From the NCBI RefSeq assembly GCF_048128805.1, contig NC_136005.1:22094760-22158759 (forward strand): a stretch of 64,000 nucleotides of DNA, written 5' to 3'. The position numbers were made by a program, and so were the translations under genes. The notes under the pieces were generated by a model, which made no database searches, was not told the DNA's origin, and worked only from the letters and a program-made list of their open reading frames with translations. This DNA is from Centroberyx gerrardi. Taxonomy: Eukaryota > Chordata > Actinopteri > Beryciformes > Berycidae. Shown here one piece after another: positions 13,251 through 25,600 of this stretch; within the stretch, counting starts at the first letter, position 1; every line of letters starts with the position of its first letter.

Positions 13251-13877
13251 TGGCGTGCGAGCGGGGATGTAATGGAGGGTAAACCCATATAAATCTCAGT
13301 TTATCCACGTTTTTATTTGCGGAAGAGTTTTCCTACCTTTTTGTAGGCTGACCTAAATCTTTACGAGATACATTTATAGTATTCATCATCTTTAGTAGAA
13401 TCGAGCTGATGTAAGTAGTGAAGATAGGATCTTTTCAGGGATAAAAACAAACAAAAAACACTAATGCTTTTCTGAATATATACATGATTTTTGTTTAGAA
13501 CGGTGGTTGTTGTCTTATGATAATCACTGGAGTTCATGGTTGAGAGATTGAGCTTGAGAGATATTTGATTCAGTTTTAGAAGACAAAAAAAAAAATTCAA
13601 CCTGGATGAAATAACACACACAAGAGCATAAATCTACAAGTTTTATAGTGCAATAAATTATAGCTGTGGCTCAATGTCCTTGTGGTTCTTAGGAGAGGCT
13701 GCATGCAGGTTTGAGTCATACACAAACAATCCTGCGTCTCTATACCCATTTTATGTGCCGGAGACAGCTTTTTATCAGTCCTCTGTCCCTCTGAGGCTCT
13801 GAGGTATATGTTCTCCATGACAGGCTGTTTTATGTCTTTTCCTATACATCACACTGCACATCACAAGTAGCCCTGTC

Positions 13878-13960
13878 TCCCCACCACCACCACCCCCACC
13901 CACCCCCCCACCCCCCCCCCCCCCACCCCCCCCCCCCCACACACACACACACACACACAC
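13878..13960. repeat. C-rich tract merging into (AC)n
   Basis: Runs of C separated by single A for about 60 bp, then an AC repeat. The minus strand is correspondingly G-rich and could fold as a G-quadruplex. It lies about 1 kb upstream of niban1. Confidence 0.9.
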
Positions 13961-13990
13961 CTACAGAGAGGGTCATTTTGTACCTTCCCC

Positions 13991-14516
13991 CTTCCCTGTA
14001 ACAGTGAGAAACCTGTAACAGGCTGTGATACTGAAGTCAGGCTCAGGGATAACTGGAAATTCAGAACTCAGTCTGCTTGAAACATGGGAGGCTTAACAAC
14101 ACGTCCATACATGTTCTGTCTCAGGCATAAACAGTGGAATTCTGAGGCTACATGAGGAATGCAGGAATCACATTCAGCAAGCTTTTATTACTATTTTGTT
14201 AGACAAGCGTAACAAAAAACAATAAACAAGCCAACAGAGAAAACAGAATCCAACATATAAGAATTTGCCAAAGGAAATAAAAAGAATGAATTAGACTAGC
14301 AGTGGAAAAAATGGGCTCATCTGTGCTGCAGGATCAGTTTAGCTTGCATTTAAATTAAAATCCTCATTGGTTTTGGTTTGATCAAGGACTTTCTACTTTA
14401 AAAGCAAATCCAAATAGAAAACAACTGGTGGGTATTGAAAATATCAGTGCAGTCAGAACTTCATTTGGGTTCCAATAAACAGCAGGGTGGGAGTCAATTC
14501 AAAATGTAAAATGAAA
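13991..14516 (-). repeat. Distal copy of the trmt1l 3'UTR region
   Basis: Aligns end to end with 18532-19041, with small indels and scattered substitutions. Shared words include CACGTCCATACATGTTCTG, GAGGAATGCAGGAATCACAT and AACAACTGGTGGGTATTGAA. The proximal copy lies where the trmt1l 3'UTR should be. The minus-strand AATAAA is kept here too (14184-14189). It has no coding sequence of its own. Confidence 0.85.
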
Positions 14517-15439
14517 ATATAGCTGCAAGACTGGGAACAGCTTAGCCATTTAGTCATGAGGAAAATACGTGAAAAAAGGAGGAGAAAAATGAAATCTGTT
14601 AGGCCTAAATAATGTCATAAAACTAATAGAGGAACTTAGAGGAACAATAGGCTGCATTAGCATGAGTATATCACAATAGTCTATTGGAATGAAACATTAG
14701 CATAGTAGTATGAGTAATCAGCAGGCATCATACAATGAACTATTACCATATTACCTACTAACAGAAATAAAAATGATATAGAATAAGATCATACTGTGAA
14801 TACAGAAACTCGTGTCACTGTCTAATTACTTTGACAGAGCACCTGAATAGAAATAACATTGTTTTATTAAGTAAACACTCTTAATTGGCATTCTATGTCA
14901 ATATTCTAAATAAACATTCTAATGGCACACGACCACCGTTGCCATCTTGAATTGTAGAATGCCTCATTATATTCGATGAAAAAGTAAACCTCCTTTATTA
15001 AAAGCCATAGCCTACATGGTGGACATACAGATATACAATAAATCTTCCAGCAGGTGTAGAGAACTGCACACAGATCTGCAAGATGAGTGGTGTAAAATAC
15101 ATTACTGTCCAAAAATAATTGCAATGTCATGTTAATAACCAATGCTGGCTAGCACTTCTAGAATCATTCTAAATCATAAAAAATCAAAATGGTATGGCCA
15201 GGCCCCTCTGAAAGCCAACTCTTGTAGGTTGGCCTTCTAACTCTCTCACCCTGACTGAACCACTTTCCTTTGCATCTGAGTCCTAAGCTGGAGGACCCTC
15301 TGACGTCAGACTGGATCCTCTTCTGAGCACACAGCAGAGGACACTGGGAGGACAAGCATGATGTGCACCACCTGTAGGATGTTCTACAGAGCAGCTTTTA
15401 AGGTCTTTCAATTTACAAGAAAACATCAAAGAGCACTAC

Positions 15440-16693
15440 CTTGGATTCAGACCAGTTTGGCTCCTTGTTGAGCATTGTCTCCCAAAGGCCCAGGTAGCTT
15501 TTGTCCATGAAGCTGGAGAAGATCAGTATCTTCAAGGACTGATGCTCCTCTCTGGCTAGTTTGGGGTCACAACCATCTCTGGGGATGAAAATGGAGGATA
15601 AAAATAGGGTTTTTAGTCTACACAGAATCAAGTTGAAGTGTATTCTCACATCTTTCCCATCTAGTCTACATACTATCATTTTCTATGCTCAGCCACTAGA
15701 GGGTGCAAACTGTCCATTTAGTAGACATAAAGGGCATAACATAATCAATTACCTGCTTAGTTTAGGTCAGCATAGGAATAAAATAGGTAAAACTGTGCAT
15801 TCAGTTCACTTTCCTAGGAGACTACTGAATTGACAGCATTGCCTACTCCAGCCTGTAAAGAGAAAAATCAATTAATACAAATATATTCTGGATTATTCTT
15901 AAAATTGATTTTCTAATAATTTACCTATGTGGCACACAATGGAAAGACAGAATGAAGTTCCCTGCCTCAGCGTGAAGGAGGGTTATGACAACACCCTTTT
16001 GCCTAAGACAGCAGACCTGCCCCATGGCTACTATCTTCTGTATCCACTCTGTCTGTCCCCAAACCATCAAAGGCCTCTTTTGTGGCATCATAGATTATTA
16101 AAATAAGTATAACAAAGTAGGCTATTATTGTATCTCCATGCCTAACAAGCCCAGCTTTTTGTCCTCTTTTGTCCTCCCTTTTTCTTAATATTGAAGTAGT
16201 GTGATTCAGTTGGGATAGTGTTGCCCTCTGATTAAAATGAGCAATATGTAAATAATTTGCATGAATCAATCTAGATATCAGTAGAGTTATGTAGAGTGTG
16301 CCATACCCAGAGCATTGGCATGTTTGACCTCAACATGGCCAATCAATATATTCGATGGCCTGCCCCTGTCCAGAATCCGGGCATATATTATTTTGCATTC
16401 CTTGGTGGTGACTTCCATGTCACCATCAGTCACAATGGCCAGAAATGGAGCCTTCCTTGTCTTTTCACTGGTCTTCCTCTCCAATACTCTTCAACTCCAA
16501 TAAACTGGGTGCAGGCTGTATCATTGCTATAGGTGGGATTGACATTCTGACCGTTGATCATTTCTGCCTCCTCTGCAGATCGACTGACACGCACGTTGTA
16601 GTTGTGGATCTTGTTCCTGTATAACTGAAGTGGAGCAGCTCCCTCACAACCACAGCAAGACGGGCTTTCATCACCACCAATACCAGAAAGGTC
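15440..16693 (-). pseudogene. hAT-superfamily transposase relic (ZNF862/KIAA1586-like), broken
   Basis: Two blocks on the minus strand resemble hAT-type transposase-derived proteins. Block 1 (about 16307-16693) reads LYRNKIHNYNVRVSRSAEEA and NPTYSNDTACTQFIG. After an apparent frameshift near 16485 it continues KAPFLAIVTDGDMEVTTKE and RPSNILIGHVEVKHANALG; the first of these is like the start of the hAT catalytic fold. Block 2 (15440-15578) reads DPKLAREEHQSLKILIFSSF and MDKSYLGLWETMLNKEPNW, like the C-terminal part. Block 2 is bounded by a CCCCAG acceptor and an AAG/GTAGTG donor, and block 1 by an AACAG acceptor and a GTATGG donor, so this may be a decayed domesticated gene rather than a raw transposon. 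The zinc finger and much of the catalytic region were not found. Superfamily call is from motif memory. Confidence 0.55.
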
Positions 16694-17129
16694 CTGTTAC
16701 AAAGACAGTTTTCTCATAACAAGTTGTTTTGGGCTTTAATAACATTGTGTCAGATGTAATCGTGGCTACATTTACTATTTGCCATGTCAAGTTTTCATCA
16801 ATCAGCCAGAGATGGATAATCATTTGATAATCACACTACATGAGAGATTTAGGATTGGTTTATTTTGTTGGTGAGCAGCCTACATACAGGCAATGAAATT
16901 GAACTGAAACAGTTGAACCCAAAAAGCGATTAAAATAGTCCTTTCAACACAGTGACACTCACACTGCAGCTACACATTTAAATAGCTTTGATTGAACAAT
17001 TATCATTACATTTCAGTTATAATAGTCAATTTGATTCTTTTTTAGCAAACTTCAAACTACAGCAGATATTTCTCGCTTTTCTTTAGTACAGTTGATTATA
17101 TTAGTGTGAATATAACTTTGATTTTTGAT

Positions 17130-17300
17130 ATTTTGATATTCTTTTTTGGCATTTTTGCCTTTATTACATAGTCCAAAATAGAGAGAGACAGCAAAGACTG
17201 AGAGAGAGAGGGGGATGACATGCAACAAAGGTCTTGGGCTGGATTCAAACCCAGGATGTTGCAGTTGCATGGTGTGGGCCTTAGACCACTGAGTCACCAG
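17130..17300 (-). mobile_element. tRNA-derived SINE
   Basis: On the minus strand the element starts near 17299 with an A-box-like TGGTGACTCAGTGG and has a B box GGGTTTGAATCC at about 17241-17252. It continues to a TTTATTACATAG/GGCATTTTTGCC region matching the common fish SINE body. Limits are approximate. Confidence 0.7.
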
Positions 17301-17829
17301 GACACACCAGAACTTAGTTTAATACCAATTGGATTGCTGACATCGGTGGATTCCTGCTATGTTTGCTGCTTGTGTTGACACTTCTGCAATTCACGATGCC
17401 AGGTGGGAGACATCGGAGCCCGCTAAAACTTCCCACATATCCTACTTGTAATTACCACGTGAACGTTTTTTTCCCAGACGGCATTTTGTATTTACGGAAA
17501 ATCCGATATGACATGAACACATCACGCTAGTTAAACCAACATATCTAATTTTGCAATACAAGTTTCAGGCCATGGATAACTGGAAAATTGGATGTAGGCA
17601 GATCCCATTGCTATTGTGTTTACATTTTATTTGTTTTTTGGGGTTTGACTGTTGGAGATTGTGTTGGCCCTCTGGGTGTTTATTGGAGAGCAACACTCCC
17701 TGCGAACTAGAGGTACGTAAATCTCTACAGTGATGTAAGTGATAACAACAATCAATCGTCATAATGGCAAAAACTAGGAAAACTAGAAAATGTGCTCAGT
17801 AGAGCCAACAACACCCCGCAAGGCAGTTA

Positions 17830-18040
17830 TGCACCTTTTGGTGATATGCCACGCCCACCACCACCCCCCTTTTGGCCAATCAACATGAAAATGTAATCAG
17901 TTCTTCCTTGGCCCATAACCAACCTCCATACCAAGTTTTGTGCAAATCCGTGCCCAACTTTTTGAGATATCCTGCTAAAAGACGCACAGACATGCAGACG
18001 CAAGCGAAAACAGGCCCAGGTTGAAAACCTTTAACCTTTA
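17830..18040. repeat. Probable dispersed fish repeat, class unknown
   Basis: Contains CCAAGTTTTGTGCAAATCC, TTTTTGAGATATCCTGC and a CAGACATGCAGACGC run. This combination recurs across fish genomes as an unclassified interspersed repeat. No terminal repeats were seen. Confidence 0.4.
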
Positions 18041-18531
18041 ATAATCCTTTAACAGAGTAGCTAGCCAGCTAAGCTAACTGATGCTGTTCTGTGGGTGCCT
18101 GGCACCCATTGGCCAACAATGTAGAGAATTCCTTGGAATGGAGTTAAATTGGTAAAAAAATGACGTATAAAGGTAAATAAACATATTGTTGACCATCAAC
18201 TATTTTCCTTCACTAATACACTCTTATAACCTTTATCATCACAGTCACTGACAAATTTGCAAAGATGAAATCTGGAAAAATGAATTTGTAGGGTTGTTGC
18301 AATACAGCAGATTTGGAACAAAACAAATAATGTTGTTGCTGTGATAATGAGGCATTTACATGACTTGTGAATTGGTAAATAAATGCAGCATTAATAGTTG
18401 TGAATTTTAGCTGTAATTTTAGTATGCTAATAAATTATCATTTTTTCCCTTTAAGACCTGTAACATGGTTGGGTAGACAAATCTCAACTATAGCTTGCAC
18501 TCATTTGCATGAAAGGCAAACTCGGCCCCTA

Positions 18532-19041
18532 CTTCCCTGTAACAGGCTGTGATACAGAAGTCAGGCATAACTGGAAATTCAGAACTCTTGAATTTCCAGT
18601 GCTGCTTGAAAACCTCTAAAAACACGTCCATACATGTTCTGTCTCAGGCAAATACAGTGGAATTCTGAGGCTGCATGAGGAATGCAGGAATCACATTCTT
18701 GAGAAATCAGCAAGATTCAGGCTTCGCAGCAAGCTTTTATTACTATTAGACCAGAGTAACAACAAACAAGCCAGAGAAGAAGAATCCAAAAGAAACTGAA
18801 ATAAAAAGAATAAATAGACTAGCATTGGAAAAATGGGCTCATTTGTGCTGCAGGATCAGTTTAGTTTCCATTTAAATAAAAATCCTCATTGGTTTTGGTT
18901 TCATTAAGGACTTTCTACTTCAGTAAAAGTACATCCAAATAGAAAACAACTGGTGGGTATTGAAAATATCAGTGCAGTCAGAACTTCATTTGGGTTCCAA
19001 TAAACAGCAGGGTTGGAGTCAATTCAAAATGTAAAATGAAA
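18532..19041 (-). repeat. Proximal copy of the trmt1l 3'UTR region
   Basis: Partner of 13991-14516. It begins 126 bp beyond the trmt1l stop codon and includes that gene's likely poly(A) signal, so it is best read as the original 3'UTR and downstream flank. Confidence 0.85.
18736..18741 (-). terminator. trmt1l poly(A) signal
   Basis: AATAAA on the minus strand, about 425 bases after the trmt1l stop codon. Distance and strand fit, but no transcript end can be seen directly. Confidence 0.55.
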
Positions 19042-19166
19042 CAAGTTGCTGGTTGCTGACAGTGGATTAATTCTGTTTCCAAACTGACTGAAGAGAATGT
19101 AATTTCTGAATAGAGACGATTCCGAGTGAATTGACCTCAACCCTCAAAATGCTTCGATTTTGTTTC

Positions 19167-22100
19167 TCACACCGTTTCCTCAGTGCTCAGGCTTGTCTGA
19201 GTTGCGGTGGCGTTGGTATAGGTGGGAACGCTGTACTTGGTGAGGACAGACTTGAACTGCTCCAGTGTGGCATCGGTCCGAACCCCCGTGGGGTCAAAGT
19301 GAGTCCGACTCACCCTGAACCCAGCCTCTGTCAGGTACTGGAGAAACTTGTTCAACCTGCAGGGAGAAAGAGGGGATTGAGTGAATATAAAAATGACTTC
19401 CAACACTGATTTGAAGATTGAGAGTGTTCTGTAGGTCTAGATTTGAACATACGATAGCTAAACCTAAATAGAAAAAAATCACATTAATAATCACTGGGTT
19501 TACAGAAGAGAGTCTGGAAGCCCATGGCCATTTTTTTTTAGACACAATCAAATACAATTCAAGTCTTTAACTCTTTTTTGTTTATATTTTTTTTTTGACA
19601 ATTCAAGTAATAAAATGCAAAAGTCTTAGACTCAAAAAGATATTTAGCCTTATCTTGAGACATAGGCTCATTAAAACATGTCTGCGGACCTACCAGCAAT
19701 GGGCCAATGACACATTTTGGGTCCCAGCCCAGAGTTTATACAGCTTAGGTTCTTAAAGACTCAACCAATAGACTCAAGAGTCACAGTAAAGGCGTTCAGC
19801 GGTCACTCACTTGGGCATGTTCATGCCTCTGATGCTGTGGCGGTGGATGCTGTAGTAGAAGGCTGGGTGTTCCAGAGATGCATCAGACTTCAGCTTCTTC
19901 ACAACATTTCCCGACTCCTCTCCTGTCTTCCTCTTTCCTGCCACAAAATCAAAAAGTATATTTTAACTGAAAATTAAACTGAGAGGGCTATAAGTCAATA
20001 TTTTTTTTATTAAAATGCAATTTAAATCCAGGTTTTCCCTACAAAGCATCTTCATTGGAAATTCTCTATTGAGGGAAACACATACTGTAGTTCAGCTTTA
20101 GGGCTAACCTGCCATCTAGAGGACAAAAGTCTAACTGTTGAAGGTAAGATACTGTGTTGATTATGGAGGTTTCCAAAGTTGTGCAAATGACTCACCAGAC
20201 TGGTCAGCAGTGCCTGACTCCTCACCTCTCTGTAAGGTCTTGATGACCACACCGCATTCCACTGGAAGGGAAAGCAAGTCAAAAAATCACTCATTTGGAT
20301 ATGTTTGGGGATTTTTTTGTGTGCGAGTATTTTAGATAAGCACAATGTTTTTTCTCATACCAAAAAATGTCAGACACACACATGGACCACACTGAGAACA
20401 TAGGGCTTTACCTTGGTTGGTGAGAGCAGTGGGCCCGTGGACAAAAGACTTGAGGGTGGTACAGTCGGACTCACAGATGAGAGTTTTGACCAGCGGCTGG
20501 ATGTCATCCATACTGTGCTGCACTGCTGCAAACAGCATCCTTCTCAGGAAACCAGTATTAAATAGGGGGCCTGACCTGGGGGCACACACACAATATTAAA
20601 TAAGTGGGTTTAAATGCAACCCATTACATAAAAGTATGAGATGCACTGATAATGGAGCTGAGGGTATTTAGCATTACATAAATGCTGAGCAGGGTACTGG
20701 AGCAAACAAGCAGTGCTACATGCATAAACACCCATTGTAGTTATTTAGAGGGCTTTAATACTGCTGAGAGGGCTTTTAATGTGGTTGATAATAATATTGA
20801 TGCTGTTGAGTTTTGGAGTGATAGTGAGAGGTTTACTCTACCATAATGGTCCCAGCTCCACCGCTGTCTTGCCAGGCATGCTCCCGTGACAGTTACAGGG
20901 CAGCTGCTTATACAGGTTGTCTGGAGAGAGGAGAGACCATGGTCAACAGATTAGAATACTACTTATTTACCAGTCACAGTATTTTACTACTAACTTTCTG
21001 TGCATGTTTTCTGGAGAAGAGGTGTTGAAATCGACAACAATATAGAACATGTACAACACTTTAGGTCAACTCTGCTTAATTTCCCATCATTCTCAGTGCT
21101 AGATCATGGTGATTGCTGCTTTAGTATAGTCGTGGAAAAAATGCCACTTAGTGTGTGTTAGCTTGGACGTCTTGAGAAAATAATGAGTTGCCTCATCACA
21201 AAAGTGGTGCACAAAAACAAAAAAAACAAAAACAAACAACAACAACAACAAAAAAACCCTGAGCAATAGAACCATTTGGAAAATGCTGCAGGGAAGTGAG
21301 ACTTCTACAATAGGCACCACTTTTGGCTTACTCACCATCCACCATGCTGCCTTGTTTGAGGAAGACTCTCTCCTCGCACCACTGGCAGTGGATGAGCTGT
21401 CGTAACCTCTTAACTGACTCGTCAGCCTGGGTGGGCCCCCTGAGGACCCTCACTACCACCAGGACAAAATGTTCCAACGCCACCGCCAGTAGCACCTCGA
21501 TGCCTTTATTACAGCGTGCTGCTGCTCTGGAAAGTACAGGCACATACAGAGACATTAGTGCCTAGCCTGCGGATTGAATACTGTCAATTCTGTTGGGAAA
21601 CCTAGCGTTGTGTATCACATTAAGGCAGACAGACACACACACACAAAATAACATGTCTACCTGGCTACAGTGGCCACTACCATGCGTGCGGCCAGCTCTT
21701 TGTAGTACTCTGTGCGTACTATGTGACAGCTGTAGTGGCGCAGGGTGACGTTTGGTGACTTGGCGTACAGCGAGCCGGTGTCTGTGGACGTTACTGAGAT
21801 GATGCCCAGGTTCCGTACGTTGCGGAAAGCTGCGTCCAGGTAGTTTACTGACGTGCCGAATGGGTCCAAGTGACTGAGGGATTCAAGAAATAAAGTGATG
21901 TATTAAATTAATCACAGCAAATATTTAGAAAATCTATTTTTTTTATGCCGCATAATTTAAAAACCCTTGTGCATCCACGCTATTTGTTAATAGAAAAATA
22001 GCTTGGATGACAAAAAGAAATGTCATTTTAGAGCAACATCGTTTTAAAAATATAGGACCTATTGCCATTTTCTGTATAGTGCTGTGATCCTACAGTCGTA

Positions 22101-25100
22101 CTTACATGTAGTCAAAGGGCCGCAGATGCATGATGACATTGGCATCCATCTTGGCGACCTCCACTGTAGCGATGGGCACTCCCTCTACTTCACTGCTCGC
22201 CCCGTCGGGGACCCGAGAGCCTCGCGAGCCCCCGTCCACCCGGATGTGGTTGAGCTGGCAGTTCTCTTTTATCATTTTGACGCATGTCTCGCTGATGTCC
22301 GTTATGGTCACCTTGACTGCATTACGAAGGTGCTTAGCCCACTGGAGGCCCATGATCCCTGTGACCAAAGAGGCAGAGAAGGTAGACACAAGTTGGAGTT
22401 TGTTGTGCAAGTATGTAGGTCAGGGATTAGCCTGTGAACACTTGTTACGCACCCAGACTAATCTCATCAAATACTGTCATCAAAATGTAAATTTAGGATG
22501 AATTTCAGGCAACTTAGATGGTTATATCTGGTGAAACTTTTTGCCATGCATTTGAAAACAATAGCTGTACAATTATCCCGTAAAATATGAAGCTCAATGG
22601 CTTGGATGAAAAGGAGAACAGGTAAATTGTTCATTTCTCACCTGTGGCCCCAAAAGCATCCAGACACTCCAAGGGGTTTCTCTCCTCTGCCAGAACAGCC
22701 AGTGAACAGAACACCAGCTGCCTGAAACATACATACACACGTTTATGTGCGTCTACTAAAATTGACATTCCTAATCATTGTCAAAATGCATTTGTAATGT
22801 GGCATGGACAAAAATCTTTATGTCTGAATAGCAATATTTTTTGAGCAAACTTGGTTCAACAGAAATTTGACTACTAACCTGTTGGTCTTCATCTTGCGGT
22901 TGAAGTAAGTGTCACTCTTCTGTGGGGTGGTGTGGTTCGGCAGGAGCTGCACGTTGGTTCCAAGCTCCTTCATGATTTCATAAGCCTGGCCAGAGGGAGC
23001 TGCCCACCAAGTATACAGATTAAAGGACACAGGTAGACACTTGTATCATTACTTTTTGCCATTTATATTTTGTTGCTGTTGTATGGAATGTGCAGTGTGA
23101 AAAACTTAAAGCGTAAAGCTCTTAGAACTGAAATAATGGGGCACGTCATAAAAAAAGGGTTGCAACTCTATAAGAGCACAGTTCTGTGTTACTCTGATGT
23201 GTTGAGTGGCCAGTCTACATTCCTTCAGCATTTTATTCGTTTTTCACATAGTGCACAGTGAAGGTTGACAAAGCATAACAGCACAGCATGATCCGGACTC
23301 ATGGAGCCAATCACAGAACATAGTTTTCCTCACACATGAACATCAGTTTACTCTGTGGTTTTCAGTGTTTACCTGGCTCCTCAAAAGTCACATCTGAGCT
23401 CCCCGAGTAGCTGGCCTCTGTCTCTCCCTTGTTGACATGGCGTTTCAGGTGGCTGATCATGTCCGTCTTGCGGGCGATAGTGACAGAACAAACTACACAG
23501 TGGTAGTGAGCCACCTGTCTCCCTAATGCCTGGAAGAGATTAATACAAAACACAGTGATGAGGGAATTTAGATGTCTAAGAGCACATAAAAAAACTACAC
23601 AAAAATGCTATAGCTACTTTACTGTGGCAGGACCGAGGGGGCATGCTAAACGTAATTCAAACTGTGTATCTCACAAGACTGAAAGTGTTTATTTGATATC
23701 CTGTACAACTCAGCAGCAAGCTGAAAAAACATCAACAAGAGGCAAGAGGAGAAAACACAAAGAAAATGAGAGACATAAATAATTAGCAAGCCTCAGGTAG
23801 TCCTGCTCGACTCTGCAGTGGAAACCATGCTATTGTTCCAAAGTAAACGTAACTTGAGCCGGAGACCGGTGTGCGTTTAATTTCTTACCTGGTCTCCACT
23901 GAGGCTGGGCTTCAGATGTCTGCAGGGCAGGTGGCAGATGCACATCCTCTGACCTGTTGAAGGTTACAGGTCAAAGGTCGACAAGAGCACAGATATGAAA
24001 ATTACATTACATTAATTTAGATTTGATATGATCTTTAATCTTTAACTTATTTTTAACATAGTTTTTCAGTTTCAGTTTACTGTTCGCTGCTGTCATCTAC
24101 TATTATTATGATTTTATGTCTCAGTGGTTTCCCATCCTTTTTTATTGCATTAATGTCCAGTTGTTATCTTGAAAATCTCAAAATAAATCATTAACAAATG
24201 AACACAGCTTCCTCTGCTACACACTCCTACCCTCAAACTCCACATAGACTTTCCAGTGGAGGTTCTGGAGGTGCCGTCGAAGCTTGTGGCTGTAGCAGGC
24301 TTTAAACTTCTCCTCAGGACACAGAGGACATGACTTCCGCCCAGCTGGTGGATGGAGAGACAGAAACACATGCACAGAGACAATGTTGCTACATTTTTTT
24401 AAAAAACAATCTGGCATCTGAACTGTAAATATGCATTTCATTAGGTCTCTCAGGATCAATCGACTCACCACCATTGAGGTCAACCAGCGTCTCAAGGCCC
24501 TCCAGTTTGTTCTGAATGGAAATGTGTCTCTCTGTTAGCAGCAAACAAAAATGTTATCAGTTTAAAATAAAAAAAACATTGTCATGAAAACAATGGAAGT
24601 TTCATTAGCCCACTATCCTGTCAAGTAATTTTCCATCCAGGCTAGAGCAAAATTGTCCTCACAAGCCATAAACTGATGGTACGCAGCTGACAATCAAAGC
24701 CAGATATTGAGCAGGATCTTTAAAACTATCCCTGATCTCAATTGATCAATACACAGAGGGAGCTTTTACTAAATTACCAATAGTTGTAGTGGATGGTTTG
24801 GCATCACTGTCTCCAGCAGCTTCATTCTTTACTGCCTGTACTGCATCATGGTCACCAGTTGTAGGTGCGTCTCCACCACCACCTTTTATTAAAAAAAAAA
24901 AAAAAAAAGGACAGAGGTCACAGAGCTAATTTGATTATCATTTTAGCTTAATATATCAACTGGTTATACCACCTACAGTTTCCACATTGTTTTTTGGGGT
25001 TGTATTGTTCAAAATCATTTCAATAACACAAAATAGAAAAGAAAAAAAAAACATCCCTGTAGGACTGCAGATAGATTTTCTTCAGGAGATTCATGTAGCA

Positions 25101-25600
25101 TATTTCTGGCTTGTCTTTGAGCTGGCCTACTGGCCAAAGGCTCGGTGGGATAACCATGATAGGGCAAACTGTCTAAATTGTGCGCCTCTGCGGTCCTGTA
25201 GCGGAGCTCCGTGATGAGACCTTGTCATCCAAAAATTGAACAAGCACAATGCGAATTTGACCTTCTGGGCAACCCCATGCAAAGTGATGTATACGGATGT
25301 AAGCAATTGGTAATGCCAGCGTTTTAACAGTGGCTCATTTCCTCTTGTCAACGTAATGTTTGACTATTAGGTCCTATGGCGGAGCTCCGTGGTGAGGCCC
25401 ACATTTACTTCAGCAGTTACAAACTCAAATTCACTGCGAATTTACCACACAATGTGGATGCTGCGTAAACTAAAAAACATCCTGGAGTTTACAGTCTCAT
25501 AATTTCCGTACAAATAACAAACTGTCGCAGTTTTCTTACGTTTTATATCGACGTCCTCCTGGTGTAGCTGAACAGCGTCTCCTTCCTTGAGCTCCGCCAT
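19167..25600 (-). CDS. trmt1l: tRNA methyltransferase 1-like (TRM1-type N2,N2-dimethylguanosine methyltransferase), complete
   Basis: Sixteen minus-strand coding exons: 25540-25600, 24778-24882, 24469-24531, 24231-24344, 23889-23953, 23373-23529, 22879-22999, 22642-22721, 22106-22358, 21661-21873, 21336-21526, 20842-20920, 20412-20575, 20196-20261, 19811-19937, 19167-19356. They sum to 2049 nt (682 residues plus stop; human is about 730). Every junction is GT-AG and in phase. Residues 82-106 are a CPLC...HLQNLH zinc finger; 147-167 a second C2H2 finger (C147, C150, H163, H167). The Rossmann methyltransferase fold follows, with LDAFGATG near 250 and catalytic-type DPFG at 343-346. A Cys pair (HCQWC, 457-461), PCNCHG and [11 protein letters not shown] complete the TRM1 C-terminal zinc-binding part. 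Human TRMT1L is a nuclear/nucleolar protein reported to be needed for m2,2G27 on tRNA-Tyr. ATG 25600 has G at -3 and +4. Head-to-head with swt1. Confidence 0.96.
25193..25399. repeat. Pair of direct repeats in trmt1l intron 1
   Basis: GTCCTGTAGCGGAGCTCCGTG at about 25193 recurs as a close variant (TATGGCGGAGCTCCGTG core) at about 25373, each followed by TGAGRCC. The core contains the palindrome GGAGCTCC. The function or origin is not recognised. Confidence 0.6.

Noticed and set aside
13991..19041. LTR retrotransposon, because two direct repeats of about 0.5 kb flank a 4-kb interior
   Set aside because: The repeats do not begin TG and end CA, have no visible target duplication, match the trmt1l 3'UTR position, and the interior holds hAT and SINE text rather than gag-pol.
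22084..22501. Two overlapping plus-strand ORFs
   Set aside because: Both are antisense to trmt1l exon 9, whose frame is confirmed by motifs and splice phases.
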